NCBI GenBank assembly: GCA_020633495.1
Contig: JACKDR010000004.1
Location: 1 to 64,000, forward strand
Direction of reading: 5' to 3'
Length of the DNA stretch: 64,000 bases
Origin: Kofleriaceae bacterium
Lineage (GTDB): Bacteria > Myxococcota_A > Polyangia > Haliangiales > Haliangiaceae
Positions within the stretch are counted from its first letter, which is position 1. Each line of letters begins with the position of its first letter. The notes beneath the pieces were generated by a model, which did not search any database, had not been told where the DNA came from, and worked only from the letters and a program-made list of their open reading frames with translations. Shown in pieces: positions 7,512-17,250 of the stretch. A program made the position numbers and the translations under genes.

Positions 7512-8891
7512 TCACGGCACGAAGAAGACGCCGGTGAGGTCCTCGCTCTGCGACAGCTCGCAGGCGTTGCCGCCGCCGCCGCTGGTCTTCACCGACTGGA
7601 CGCGGAACTGGTAGTACATGCCCGACTGCAGCGGGTCACCGTCGTAGGTGACGCTGGGGTTGCTGCCGCTGACCCCGGCGATCTCCGTCGCCCACACCTC
7701 GATGCCGAACGAGTCGAACAGGCGCAGCCGGTAGAGATCCTCCGACGAGTCGTCGACCCACGAGAACACCGGCGGGCCGGTGACCTCGGCGCCGTCGGCG
7801 GGGCTGAGGATCGCCAGCGCCTCGGTGACCTTGAACGACTGGTCGACGACGACCGGGGCGTCGGCGACCTCGACGTGGACGATGTCGGTGCCGGCGATGC
7901 AGGTGTCGGGATCGCGGACCAGCAGGTCGTCCTCGAACGCGGCCAGCACCACGTAGCGGCCGGGCGGGACGCCGTCGATGGCGAAGCCGCCGGTGACGTC
8001 GCCGGCGCGCAGGCCCGGCGGCGCCGCGCCGCGCGCCAGGTTCTCGTCGAAGGTCGACTCGACGAAGAGCACCACGGAGGTGACGCTGCCGCCGGGCGCG
8101 TTGACGATCTGGACCGAGCCGGAGACCTCGGCGCCGGCGCCGGCGACGAGCCCGAGCGTGACGTCGGCGGTGCCGCCGGCGGCCAGCGTGACGTCGGCGG
8201 TCTCGTGCACGACGCCCTGGGCGTACGCCGCGACGGTGAAGTCGCCGGCCGGCAGGTTGAGGATCGCGAAGTCGCCGGCGCGGTCGACGACGGCGTCGTA
8301 GCCGCGCGCCGACGGTCCGGCGCCGGTCTCGGCGACGACGATCGCGCCGACCCCGGCCGGCAGCTCGACGTGGCCGGTGAGGGTCCCGGTGCCGGCCCCG
8401 GCCGGCAGCCCGATCAGCCCGATCTGGGTCGGCACGGTGTCGACGACCCAGGCGCCGTCGCCGTCGCGGACCGCGGTGCCGGTGTCGATCGGCAGCGCCT
8501 GCCGGACCCCGCCCGGGAACGACTGGTAGCCGTCGGCGTCGGCGCGCAGGGTCAGCTCGAGGCCGACCGGCGTGCCGTCGGCGGCCCGCGTCGACGGCAC
8601 CCACAGCTCGTAGGAGCCGTCGGCGGCGCTGTCGGCGACGTCGCTGGCGGCGGCGCGGTTGACGTCGAGGGCGACCACGCGCGCGCCGCCGATCGCGGAG
8701 GCGTCGCCGAGGTCGAAGACGTCGCCGCGGACCACGACCGGCGCGAAGCACGCGGGATCGCCGTCGGTGACCGGCTCGCACACCAGGCCGTCGTCGCAGC
8801 CGGTCTGGGCCGCGGGATCGCAGGGGTCATCGTCGCCGCAGGCCGCGAGCGTGGCGATCGCCGTGATCGCGAGACAGAGGACTCTTCGCAT
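7512..8891 (-). CDS. Secreted lipoprotein with carboxypeptidase regulatory-like repeats
   Basis: A 459-residue protein with a strong Shine-Dalgarno (GAGGAGA) before ATG. The signal peptide ends in a lipobox (TLAAC) at Cys18 and is followed by a GDDDPCDPAAQTGCDDGLVC stretch, typical of myxobacterial surface lipoproteins. At least three Ig-like carboxypeptidase regulatory-type modules follow (for example GDVFDLGDASAIGGARVVAL and GDFAILNLPAGDFTVAAYAQG). The last 100 residues look like a fibronectin-type module (VFSWVDDSSEDLYRLRLFDS). No enzyme motif is seen. It is probably an outer-membrane surface protein of unknown function, and it is monocistronic. Confidence 0.8.
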   Translation of the reverse strand: MRRVLCLAITAIATLAACGDDDPCDPAAQTGCDDGLVCEPVTDGDPACFAPVVVRGDVFDLGDASAIGGARVVALDVNRAAASDVADSAADGSYELWVPSTRAADGTPVGLELTLRADADGYQSFPGGVRQALPIDTGTAVRDGDGAWVVDTVPTQIGLIGLPAGAGTGTLTGHVELPAGVGAIVVAETGAGPSARGYDAVVDRAGDFAILNLPAGDFTVAAYAQGVVHETADVTLAAGGTADVTLGLVAGAGAEVSGSVQIVNAPGGSVTSVVLFVESTFDENLARGAAPPGLRAGDVTGGFAIDGVPPGRYVVLAAFEDDLLVRDPDTCIAGTDIVHVEVADAPVVVDQSFKVTEALAILSPADGAEVTGPPVFSWVDDSSEDLYRLRLFDSFGIEVWATEIAGVSGSNPSVTYDGDPLQSGMYYQFRVQSVKTSGGGGNACELSQSEDLTGVFFVP

Positions 8892-9110
8892 GGGTTCTCC
8901 TCAGGCTAGGGGCGCCCGCCGACGCCCGACGGCGATCCGTGGCCACGAGCCAGGGCTCGCAGCGGACCTCCGGGGCTGGCGCGATCGACGACGGGACGGA
9001 GCGCGCGATTCGGCTGGTCAGTGGGGCGGCGCGATGGCACGGTCGCACCAATCTCGTAAGAGGTGGGAATCGCTTGCCTTCACCGCTTGCATGCCGTGGA
9101 CGGCGGGGGC

Positions 9111-9116
9111 TAGCAT
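9111..9116 (+). promoter_or_regulatory. TAGCAT -10 box, leaderless-type
   Basis: TAGCAT ends 7 bases before ATG 9124. A TTGCAT 18 bases upstream (9087-9092) may serve as the -35. It excludes the alternative ATG at 9091, which would overlap the promoter. Confidence 0.5.
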
Positions 9117-9123
9117 TCAAACG

Positions 9124-9996
9124 ATGCTTGCGGACTGGTCTCGCCTCCTGCGGCTGTGTCTGGTGCTGACGACGGTGACCGCCGCCACCACCTACAAGGT
9201 CATCCCCGCGTACGCGGACGACGACGACGACGAAGACGACGCGGACGACAGCGACGACGAAGACGACGACGCCGAGGACGACGAGGATCAACCTCCCGTC
9301 ACCGCGGGTGGGCTCTACACCAAGAAGACCTACCCGATCTCGGAGATCGAGCGGCCGCTGACGATCACGCGCAAGATGAGCGAGTTCCGCGCCGGCATCG
9401 ACGTCGACGTCAGCGATCAGAAGGCGTTCGAGAAGTGGGGCCTCGGCTTCGACTACCGCTACGGCCTCGAGGACAACGTCGAGCTCCAGGGCGACCTGCG
9501 CACCGACCTCAACGACTTCACTGACTTCGTCTTCAAGGCGGCGATCGAGGCGTCGATCTCGTACGACCTGGTCGACTTCCGCCTCGGCATCGCGATCCCC
9601 TACACCAAGGATCCGATCACCAGCGACGGCACCACCCGGTTCGGCTTCGAGCTCGGCTTCCCGTTCCGCTACGCGCCCAAGCCGCAGGTCGCGGTGGTCG
9701 CGCTCGACACGTTCATGACGATCGACACCGACAGCAAGCCCGACCTGACGCCGTCGATCGGCATCATCGCGCAGCCGGTCGAGCAGCTCGCGGTCAAGCT
9801 CAACGCGACGCTGAACATCGTCGACTTCGACACCAGCGCCGACAACTTCCGCATCCCGGTGTCGATCAACATCCAGTTCACGCCCAAGCGCGCGATCGAC
9901 ATCGGCGGCGAGTTCACGTTCCCCAACCTCAAGCCCGAGACGGGGAACTTCTACGACTCGCGGAAGCTGCTTCTCTACGGGCAGTTCCGGTTCTAG
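9124..9996 (+). CDS. Outer-membrane beta-barrel protein with acidic N-terminus
   Basis: The mature protein begins after a signal peptide ending near residue 31 (IPAYA). A run of about 25 almost exclusively Asp/Glu residues follows. The remainder is alternating amphipathic strands with short turns and ends in LLLYGQFRF; a terminal Phe is the usual BamA recognition signature of outer-membrane barrels. I do not recognise a specific porin family. The acidic segment may bind divalent cations, by inference only. A Ser/Thr kinase gene starts 11 bases downstream on the same strand and is probably co-transcribed. The start was chosen from the promoter spacing and the signal peptide. Confidence 0.7.
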   Translation: MLADWSRLLRLCLVLTTVTAATTYKVIPAYADDDDDEDDADDSDDEDDDAEDDEDQPPVTAGGLYTKKTYPISEIERPLTITRKMSEFRAGIDVDVSDQKAFEKWGLGFDYRYGLEDNVELQGDLRTDLNDFTDFVFKAAIEASISYDLVDFRLGIAIPYTKDPITSDGTTRFGFELGFPFRYAPKPQVAVVALDTFMTIDTDSKPDLTPSIGIIAQPVEQLAVKLNATLNIVDFDTSADNFRIPVSINIQFTPKRAIDIGGEFTFPNLKPETGNFYDSRKLLLYGQFRF

Positions 9997-10007
9997 CCCC
10001 GGCGCTC

Positions 10008-11267
<1,260 letters not shown>

Positions 11268-11325
11268 CGCGGGCCGCGCCGAGGCGGCGGAGGCCGCGCC
11301 TCACGGCGCCCGCCCGCTCGACTCC

Positions 11326-11368
11326 AGGTTCGCGGCTGCGCCGCGAACCTTCCGCTCGAGGTGAGCGG
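11326..11368. terminator. Tandem hairpins between convergent genes
   Basis: AGGTTCGCGGC-TGC-GCCGCGAACCT (perfect 11-bp stem, 11326-11350) is followed at once by CCGCTC-GAGGT-GAGCGG (11352-11368). They lie between the kinase stop and a leftward stop. Neither has a T tract. They are probably a bidirectional end structure. Confidence 0.5.
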
Positions 11369-11404
11369 TTCAGCAGCGCCGGCGGTGAGCCCGGCGGCGA
11401 CGCG

Positions 11405-12781
11405 TCAGCCCGGCGGCGGCAGCAGGCGGAAGATCAGCGCGTCCTGGTTCTGCGCGGCGACGCCGATGCAGTTCTTCAGGTCGGCGAGCGCGCTGGCCGC
11501 GACCTCGGCGAGGTGGCGACCGTCGTCGCGGCGGCGCGGCGCGTCGGGCACCGAGGCGACGTACTTGACGAACTCGTCGTACTTGTCGAGCAGCTTCTTG
11601 GGGTCGTACTCGCCCAGCATCGGGATGAAGTGGCGCGGGTTGACCACGACCCAGTCGCCCTTGCCGATCTCGAGGACGTTGCGGTCGGCGTACGGCGTCG
11701 ACAGGTCCTCGTGCGGGATCGAGCCCAGGAAGCCCTCGTCGTCGGCCTGGTACTTGTGGGGCACGACGTCGACGAAGAACGCGAACAGCTCGATGCCCTT
11801 GCGCAGCTTGACCAGGTCGTCCTCGTCGAGGGGCGGGAAGCCGTCGGGGACGCCGACGTGCAGCGCCGGCACGACGACGCGCTCGAGGATGTCGATCGCC
11901 AGCGGCGCGGTGGCGCGGCGCAGGCCGATCATCTGGGCCACCGCCTCGAACAGGCCGCGATCGCGGGTCTGCTCGGCGACCGGCTTGTCCTGGTTGGCCT
12001 TGGCGAGGGCCTCGACGACGCGCGCGACGACCTGCTGGTTCTGCGCGCCCAGGCGCGGCGCCGCCTCCTGTAGCGCGGCGACCAGCTCCTTGGTCGGCGC
12101 CTCGTTCCACAGGTTGGCGACCCGCTTGAAGTCGATCGCCATCCACTGGCCCAGCGGCACGGTGTGCATGCGCACGTAGTGCTGCGACAGGAAGCGGTCG
12201 ATCTCGCGGCCGTTGTCGCGCTCCTGCTGCTGCACGTGCTGCTCGCGGATGCGCTCGATCTCCGAGACCATGCGGCGCAGCGCGCCCGAGCCCATCAGGA
12301 TCAGCTGCTGGGCGAACACGAACGGCGCGATCTCGAGGAAGACCTTCGAGAAGCCGATCCGCCAGGTGTGCGGGTCGTCGCCCATCAGCAGCCAGTGGCC
12401 GCCGTGGCGCCGCCGCAGGGTCTCGCCGATCCACGAGCCGAAGTCGAACCACAGCTCCCAGTGCCGCTCGTCCTTGAGGTCGAGCTCGTCCTTGTCGCCG
12501 ATCTGGCCGAACAGCCAGGTGTCGAACTGGATCAGCTCCAGCGGCATGGCCAGGGCCAGGGCCCCGGCGTCGCCCTCGACCTCGGCGATCGTCGCGACGC
12601 ACTCGCCCTCGGGGTCGATCAGCTCCTCGACGACGATGCCGCCCTCGCTGCGGGCCCGCGACGAGAAGCGGTAGGCGCCCTCGCGCAGCTCGTTGACCGA
12701 CTTCTCGAAGCGCTGCTTGGCGGCTTCCTCGTCGGCGGCCAGCTTGCTGGCGGCCTCGGATTGCTTGCCCGATTGCGACAC
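11405..12781 (-). CDS. Hypothetical protein, conserved-looking, about 458 aa
   Basis: I do not recognise the family. The likely start is GTG 12781, nine bases after a TATACT box; an upstream ATG at 12889 would add a Pro/Arg-rich stretch with no coding character. The protein is soluble, mostly helical, with tryptophan-rich segments (DTWLFGQIGDKDELDL, WELWFDFGSWIGETL, HGGHWLLMGDDPHTWRIGF) and a C-terminal region rich in charged helices. There is no signal peptide and no obvious catalytic motif. It is convergent with the Ser/Thr kinase. The codon pattern is the same as its neighbours, so it appears to be a genuine native gene. Confidence 0.7.
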   Translation of the reverse strand: MSQSGKQSEAASKLAADEEAAKQRFEKSVNELREGAYRFSSRARSEGGIVVEELIDPEGECVATIAEVEGDAGALALAMPLELIQFDTWLFGQIGDKDELDLKDERHWELWFDFGSWIGETLRRRHGGHWLLMGDDPHTWRIGFSKVFLEIAPFVFAQQLILMGSGALRRMVSEIERIREQHVQQQERDNGREIDRFLSQHYVRMHTVPLGQWMAIDFKRVANLWNEAPTKELVAALQEAAPRLGAQNQQVVARVVEALAKANQDKPVAEQTRDRGLFEAVAQMIGLRRATAPLAIDILERVVVPALHVGVPDGFPPLDEDDLVKLRKGIELFAFFVDVVPHKYQADDEGFLGSIPHEDLSTPYADRNVLEIGKGDWVVVNPRHFIPMLGEYDPKKLLDKYDEFVKYVASVPDAPRRRDDGRHLAEVAASALADLKNCIGVAAQNQDALIFRLLPPPG

Positions 12782-12790
12782 GACCGGCAG

Positions 12791-12796
12791 AGTATA
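12791..12796 (-). promoter_or_regulatory. TATACT -10 box for the leftward hypothetical gene
   Basis: On the minus strand, TATACT lies 9 bases before the GTG at 12781, giving a leaderless or nearly leaderless transcript. No ribosome site is present. Confidence 0.45.
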
Positions 12797-12883
12797 CGCG
12801 TGCGCGCCGCGCGCAACCGGCCGGGACCACTTTGGCGGCGGCTGCGCGGCGCCGGGCCGGGGCGGCTGCCCGTCGGCGAGGCC

Positions 12884-13357
12884 GTGCACCCGGTCACGCT
12901 CGCGGCGGTGGCGCTGCTGCTGGTCAACGACTGGTGGCTCAAGCCGTCGGCGGCGCCGGCCTGGCTGACCGGCAAGCTCAGCGACGTCGCCGGGCTGGTG
13001 TTCGCCCCCCTGGTCCTGACCGCGGCGCTCGACCTGGGCCTCTACGCCGCGGCCCGCGCCGGCGCCCGGGTCTCGTGGCGCCTGGGCCCGCGCCGGCTCG
13101 CCGCCGCGATCGCCGCCACCGGCGCGGTCTTCGTGGCGGTCAAGGTGTCGCCGGCGATCGCCGGCGCGGTGGCGCGGCTGTGGTCGGGCGCCGGGGTCGC
13201 CGCCCGCATCGTCGCCGACCCGACCGATCTGCTCGCCCTGCCCGGCCTGGCGGTGGCGGCGTGGATCGGCCGCCAGGAGCTACGCGCCGCCAACGCCGAG
13301 CGCGACGGCGACGACGCCGCTCAGGTCGACGACGGCTCCCACAGCGGCTCGGCCTGA
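12884..13357 (+). CDS. Small polytopic membrane protein of unknown function
   Basis: About 157 residues with three to four hydrophobic helices. The front contains LLLVNDWWLKPSAAPAWLTG followed by KLSDVAGLVFAPLVL, a motif pattern (LNDxxLK...TGKLSDxAGLxFxPL) that I have seen in uncharacterised myxobacterial membrane proteins. GTG 12884 has a weak GGCGAGG site in front. An in-frame GTG at 12800 would add 28 Arg/Pro-rich residues, and I cannot exclude it. The 3' end overlaps the convergent adenosyltransferase gene by 37 bases. Confidence 0.65.
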   Translation: MHPVTLAAVALLLVNDWWLKPSAAPAWLTGKLSDVAGLVFAPLVLTAALDLGLYAAARAGARVSWRLGPRRLAAAIAATGAVFVAVKVSPAIAGAVARLWSGAGVAARIVADPTDLLALPGLAVAAWIGRQELRAANAERDGDDAAQVDDGSHSGSA

Positions 13358-13893
13358 CCGTCCTGCAGCGCCGCCCAGCGGCCGAACACGAACAGGGCGT
13401 CGGACAGCCGGTTGAGGTAGATCACCGGCAGCTCGCCGAGATCCTCGTGGGCGCCGAGCGCGACCAGCAGGCGCTCGCCGCGGCGGCACACCGTGCGCGC
13501 CAGGTGGAAGTACGCCGACGACCAGCCGCCGCCGGGCAGGACGAAGCTCTTGAGCGCCGGCAGGTCGTCGTTGAGCCCGTCGATGTCGCGCTCGAGCGCC
13601 TCGACGTGGCGGGCCTCGACCCGCGGCATGGTGGCGCGCCGCGCCGGATCCGGCGTCGCCAGCTCGCAGCCCAGGTTGAACAGCTCGTTCTGCAGGCGGT
13701 GGACGATCGGGCCCAGCCGCGGCCCCGCCGGCGACGCCTCCAGCGCGGTCCGGACCAGGCCGAGCACCGCGTTGAGCTCGTCGAGGGTGCCGTAGGCCTC
13801 GATCCGCGCCGACGCCTTCGACACCCGGTCGCCGCCGATCAGCGAGGTCTCGCCGCGGTCGCCGCCCTTGGTGTAGACGCGATCGATCCGCAT
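13321..13893 (-). CDS. PduO-type cob(I)alamin adenosyltransferase
   Basis: A 190-residue enzyme that transfers the 5'-deoxyadenosyl group of ATP to cob(I)alamin, making coenzyme B12. The ATP-binding front is RVYTKGGDRGETSLIGG (residues 5-21). The middle holds AYGTLDELNAVLGL, and the C-terminal helix holds LNRLSDALFVFGR, all standard for the PduO/MMAB family and for its trimeric all-helical fold. Its ATG overlaps the stop of bioB by one base (TGATG), so translation is coupled to biotin synthase. A link between the two cofactors would make sense for methylmalonyl-CoA metabolism, which uses both biotin (carboxylase) and B12 (mutase). That link is inferred. Confidence 0.92.
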   Translation of the reverse strand: MRIDRVYTKGGDRGETSLIGGDRVSKASARIEAYGTLDELNAVLGLVRTALEASPAGPRLGPIVHRLQNELFNLGCELATPDPARRATMPRVEARHVEALERDIDGLNDDLPALKSFVLPGGGWSSAYFHLARTVCRRGERLLVALGAHEDLGELPVIYLNRLSDALFVFGRWAALQDGQAEPLWEPSST

Positions 13894-14969
13894 CACACCA
13901 CCGGCAGCGACGGCCGCCGCGCCGGCGTCGGCACGGTCGCCACCGCGTCGGGGTCGGCGGGCAGGGTCTCGCCGCCGGCCAGCTCGAGCTCGAAGCCGGC
14001 GTCGCGGATCATCTCGTGATCGGCCCGCGCGCTGGCGCCGCCGGTGGTGAGGTAGCCCTGGGTGAAGATCGAGTTGGCCGGGTACAGCGCCATCGCCTGC
14101 AGCGCGCGCAGCGTCAGCTCGCGGCCGCCGGCGACCCGCAGGTCGGTGCGCGGGTGGACGAAGCGGAACATGCACAGCGCGCGCAGCGCGTACTGCGGAT
14201 CGACCAGGTCGCGGCCGGCCAGCGGCGTGCCGGGGCGGGCGTCGAGGAAGTTGACCGGGACCGAGTCGACGTCGAGCTCGCGCAGGGCCAGCGCCAGGTC
14301 GATCAGGTCGTCGTCGTCCTCGCCGAGGCCGACGATGCCGCCGCAGCAGGTGCTCATGCCGGCGTCGCGCGCCAGCTGCACGGTGTGGACGCGATCGCGC
14401 CAGGTGTGGGTCGACACGACCTCGCCGTAGAACCGCTCGGAGGTCTCGAGGTTGTGGTTGAAGCGATCGATGCCGGCGCTGGCCAGCCGCGCCGCCTTGG
14501 CCTCGGTGAGCAGGCCCAGCGACGCGCACAGCTCGATGTCCATCTCGGCGCGGATGCGGCGCGCCGCCTCGCACACGACGTCGAGGTCGCGGCTCGACGG
14601 CCCGCGCGTCGCGGTGACCATGCAGTAGCGCTTGGCGCGGGCGGCGTGGGCGCGGCGGGCGCCGGCGACCAGCTCCTCGACGGTCTCGATCGGCGCCTCG
14701 CCGCTGGGGCTGTCGCCCTCGGCGTGGTGCTTGCTCGACTGCGAGCAGAAGCCGCAGTCCTCGGGGCAGGCGCCGAGCTTGGCGTTCTCAAGGACGTGCA
14801 GCGAGACCCGGCGGCCCCAGTGGTGGCGGCGGACCGTGAAGGCGGCGTCGAGCAGCGCGAGGGTGTCCTCGACCGGCGCGGTCAGGACGCGGTGACAGTC
14901 AGCGCGCGACGGGATCTCGCCGGCCAGCGAGCGGCGCGCGAGCTCCGACCAGGACACATCGGTCGACAT
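13893..14969 (-). CDS. bioB: Biotin synthase
   Basis: A 358-residue radical-SAM enzyme that inserts sulfur into dethiobiotin. The 4Fe-4S SAM cluster ligands are Cys68, Cys72 and Cys75 (GACPEDCGFC). Further family landmarks are RYCMVTATRGP, ASLGLL, the NHNLET segment, and FLDARPGTPL near the C-terminal third. Length is normal for BioB. The start is set by TAGGCT 7 bases upstream. No other bio genes are in the window, so the pathway is split. The downstream adenosyltransferase is translationally coupled. Confidence 0.95.
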   Translation of the reverse strand: MSTDVSWSELARRSLAGEIPSRADCHRVLTAPVEDTLALLDAAFTVRRHHWGRRVSLHVLENAKLGACPEDCGFCSQSSKHHAEGDSPSGEAPIETVEELVAGARRAHAARAKRYCMVTATRGPSSRDLDVVCEAARRIRAEMDIELCASLGLLTEAKAARLASAGIDRFNHNLETSERFYGEVVSTHTWRDRVHTVQLARDAGMSTCCGGIVGLGEDDDDLIDLALALRELDVDSVPVNFLDARPGTPLAGRDLVDPQYALRALCMFRFVHPRTDLRVAGGRELTLRALQAMALYPANSIFTQGYLTTGGASARADHEMIRDAGFELELAGGETLPADPDAVATVPTPARRPSLPVV

Positions 14970-14976
14970 GGCGCGC

Positions 14977-14982
14977 AGCCTA
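14977..14982 (-). promoter_or_regulatory. TAGGCT -10 box, leaderless-type, for bioB
   Basis: On the minus strand TAGGCT is 7 bases before ATG 14969, with no ribosome site. I see no BirA-type operator dyad. Confidence 0.5.
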
Positions 14983-15038
14983 CGCCGGGGCCCGGCGGGG
15001 GTGCAACCACGGCGACCGCGGCCCGGCGGCCGCGGAAC

Positions 15039-15479
15039 CTACGGCTGGGCGACCGCGGCGGCGGTGCCGCTGCGGTCGACCCGGGCGCGCACCGCGTAGC
15101 TCTGGACGATGCTGTCCTGCTCGGTGAACAGCTTGCCCTCGAGGGTCATCTCGTCGCTGCCGAGGTGGTCGTCGTCGCCGTCGAGCAGGATCGGCACCTC
15201 GACCACCACCGCCGAACCGGCGTCGACGGTGCGCTCGAGCGCGACCTCGCCGCGCGCGTACGCGGCGTCCGAGCCGAAGACGTACTGCAGGCGCTGCAGC
15301 CGCATCGGCCGGCGGTCGTGGTTGACGACCTCGACGAACAGCTTGATGTGGCGACCGCTGGTCGCGAGGTCGCCGCGCTCGACGCCGAGGACCTTGAGCT
15401 GCGGCGCGGTGCCGGCGCCGCAGGCGGCGACGGTGCCGACGAGGAGGAGGGTGAGGAACAGCGAGACGAGGCGAGGCAT
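15039..15479 (-). CDS. LEA-2/WHy-like lipoprotein
   Basis: About 146 residues from ATG 15479. The signal peptide MPRLVSLFLTLLLVGTVAAC ends in a lipobox, placing the mature lipoprotein at Cys20. The body (LKVLGVERGDLATSGRHIKL, then FVEVVNHDRRPMRLQRLQYV) resembles the LEA type-2/water-stress-hypersensitive-response beta-sandwich found in many bacterial lipoproteins. That assignment rests on pattern only. An upstream start at 15524 would place 15 charged residues before the signal peptide and is less likely. The role is unknown. It sits downstream of bioB with its own upstream gap. Confidence 0.65.
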   Translation of the reverse strand: MPRLVSLFLTLLLVGTVAACGAGTAPQLKVLGVERGDLATSGRHIKLFVEVVNHDRRPMRLQRLQYVFGSDAAYARGEVALERTVDAGSAVVVEVPILLDGDDDHLGSDEMTLEGKLFTEQDSIVQSYAVRARVDRSGTAAAVAQP

Positions 15480-15710
15480 GATGTACAGGCGGCGATGTAG
15501 GCGAGGCGGTGACATCTCGGTCACGGCCCAGTTATGCCCGATCCGTGCCAGGTCGCAAGAAACCGGAACTCGAATCGTTCCCGAGGCTTGTGAAGGTGGC
15601 TCGGCGCGTCACCGTAGCCGGCCGTTCACGGCGTGCGATCGCGGTGTCGGGGTCTTTCACGGCGCCGAAAGTCGCGCCCGCGGCCGCAGCCGGCGGTCGC
15701 GGCGCTGCGG

Positions 15711-15716
15711 TACGTT
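15711..15716 (+). promoter_or_regulatory. TACGTT -10 box, leaderless-type, for the SlyD-like gene
   Basis: TACGTT is 6 bases before GTG 15723. The intervening AGGAGC is too close to the start (2 bases) to work as a normal ribosome site. Confidence 0.45.
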
Positions 15717-15722
15717 AGGAGC

Positions 15723-16190
15723 GTGAAGATCGAGAAAGGCCGGCGAGTCCGGATCCGCGTTCACCTGCAGATCGTCGACGGCGACAGCATCGAGAAGTGC
15801 GTCGTCGAGTACGTCCAGGGCGGCGGCACGATGCTGCCCGGCCTCGAGGCGGTGCTCGAGGGACAGGAGAAGGGCACCAAGCTCGACGGCGTCCTCGCCG
15901 CCAAGAGCGCGTTCGGCAACCCGTCGCTGCATCCGGTCAAGAAGATGAAGCGCAGCGAGTTCCCCGCCGACGCCAAGCTGGTCAAGGGCGAGCGCTTCGC
16001 CGCCAAGGGCGTCAACGGCCAGGACGTCTTCCTGTCGATCGAGAAGATCGGCGACGACGAGGTCGAGGTCCGCCTGGTCCACCCGCTCGCCGATCAGGAC
16101 ATCCACTACGAGGTGGAGGTCCTCGAGGTCCGCGACGTGGTGCGGCCGCCGCCGATCCCGGCCCAGGCGCTCAAGCTCGAAGAGGGCTGA
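15723..16190 (+). CDS. SlyD-like FKBP-type peptidyl-prolyl isomerase
   Basis: A 155-residue cytoplasmic protein. The FKBP half includes VEYVQGGGTMLPGLEAVLEG (residues 37-56). An insert-in-flap chaperone domain follows (FPADAKLVKGERFAAKGVNG ... HPLADQDIHYEVEVLEVRDV), closely resembling SlyD, where HMLAGQNLKFNVEV occupies the same place. The histidine-rich metal-binding tail of E. coli SlyD is absent; the tail here is RPPPIPAQALKLEEG. It probably assists folding and proline isomerisation. It is monocistronic and convergent with the AgmX-like gene. Confidence 0.85.
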   Translation: MKIEKGRRVRIRVHLQIVDGDSIEKCVVEYVQGGGTMLPGLEAVLEGQEKGTKLDGVLAAKSAFGNPSLHPVKKMKRSEFPADAKLVKGERFAAKGVNGQDVFLSIEKIGDDEVEVRLVHPLADQDIHYEVEVLEVRDVVRPPPIPAQALKLEEG

Positions 16191-16224
16191 CCGGTCCGGC
16201 CCGCGGGCGCGGCGGGCGCCGACG

Positions 16225-17244
16225 TCAGTCGCCGGTCCGGATCGACGCGCCGTCGAAGCCGATCGGGTAGATCACGACGCTGTCGCCGCTGGCCGACGGG
16301 AAGGTCAGCGCGCCCAGCGCCTTGACCACGCACGCCTCGACGGTGGCGTCGCCGAGCTCCGAGGTCTTGACCTTGGCCTCCTTGACCTTGCCCGAGGCCG
16401 CGATCGCCAGGCGGAAGGTCGCGACGCCGGTCGGCTTGCGCTTCTTCGCGCACGCGACCACCGCCGGCAGGGCGCCGCGGACGACGTCGCGGGCGGCGTC
16501 GGCGTCGATCGGGCCCTTGCGGGTCGGCCGCAGGGCGTCGTCGTGGCTGACCCCGGCGACGCCGCCGGCGACGCCGCCGGCGTGCTTGCCCTTGCCCTTG
16601 CCCGCCGCGGCGCCCGCGAACGCGAGCCCCACCTCGTAGGTCACCGACTCGCTCGACAGCTCGTCGAAGCGGAAGGCGCGCGCGGCGTCGACCAGGCACC
16701 GCGCCATCGCCCTGGCGACCCCGGCGGTGGGGACCTCGGCGGCGCTGACCGAGCCGTCGTGCTGCACGGTCAGCCGCACCGACAGCTTGCCGGCGAAGTC
16801 GGGCGCGCGATCCTGGCAGCCGAACAGCGCGTCCTGGTAGCGGCTGGCCAGCTGGGCCTGGATCGCCCGCGCGTCGGCGCCCTGATCGGCCGACGCCGAG
16901 CGGATCGCGACCACGCCCTTCCACGCCTTGCGCGTCGGCGCCAGCGTCGACACCGCCAGGATCCCGGCCGCGCACTGCGCCGCGCCGCCCTTGGTCTTGG
17001 CGGTCGCCGAGGTCACGACGCCGTGCTTGTCGACGGCGATCGCGACCTGGACCTCCGACGGCGGCTGGCGCTGCCAGCACACCGCCATCAGGGCGCGGAC
17101 CTGGCCGAGCGCGGCGACCGCGTCGTCGGCGGCCGCGCCGCCCGGCCCGCCCGAGGCGAAGCTCACCGGATCGGCCGCGGCCCGGCCGGAGCTGGCCACC
17201 AGCGCGGCGGCGGCGAGGACGCAGGCGATCGACGTGGCGCGCAT
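16225..17244 (-). CDS. Exported protein with three AgmX/PglI (TonB-C-like) repeats
   Basis: A 339-residue protein with a signal peptide (ATSIACVLAAAALVASSGRA). The mature part holds three related domains of about 75 residues, each with a leading Cys in a helix (AVCWQRQ, FGCQDRA, VACAKKR), a beta-hairpin of VAIAVDKHGVV type, and a second Cys before a final strand. The third ends LTFPSASGDSVVIYPIGF, the hallmark of AgmX/PglI C-terminal domains. These domains resemble TonB-C and occur in gliding and envelope complexes of myxobacteria. A Gly/Lys linker separates repeats 2 and 3. The cysteine pairs suggest a disulfide in each repeat. The start follows a TATCAT box by 6 bases. Confidence 0.75.
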   Translation of the reverse strand: MRATSIACVLAAAALVASSGRAAADPVSFASGGPGGAAADDAVAALGQVRALMAVCWQRQPPSEVQVAIAVDKHGVVTSATAKTKGGAAQCAAGILAVSTLAPTRKAWKGVVAIRSASADQGADARAIQAQLASRYQDALFGCQDRAPDFAGKLSVRLTVQHDGSVSAAEVPTAGVARAMARCLVDAARAFRFDELSSESVTYEVGLAFAGAAAGKGKGKHAGGVAGGVAGVSHDDALRPTRKGPIDADAARDVVRGALPAVVACAKKRKPTGVATFRLAIAASGKVKEAKVKTSELGDATVEACVVKALGALTFPSASGDSVVIYPIGFDGASIRTGD

Positions 17245-17250
17245 GCCCTG

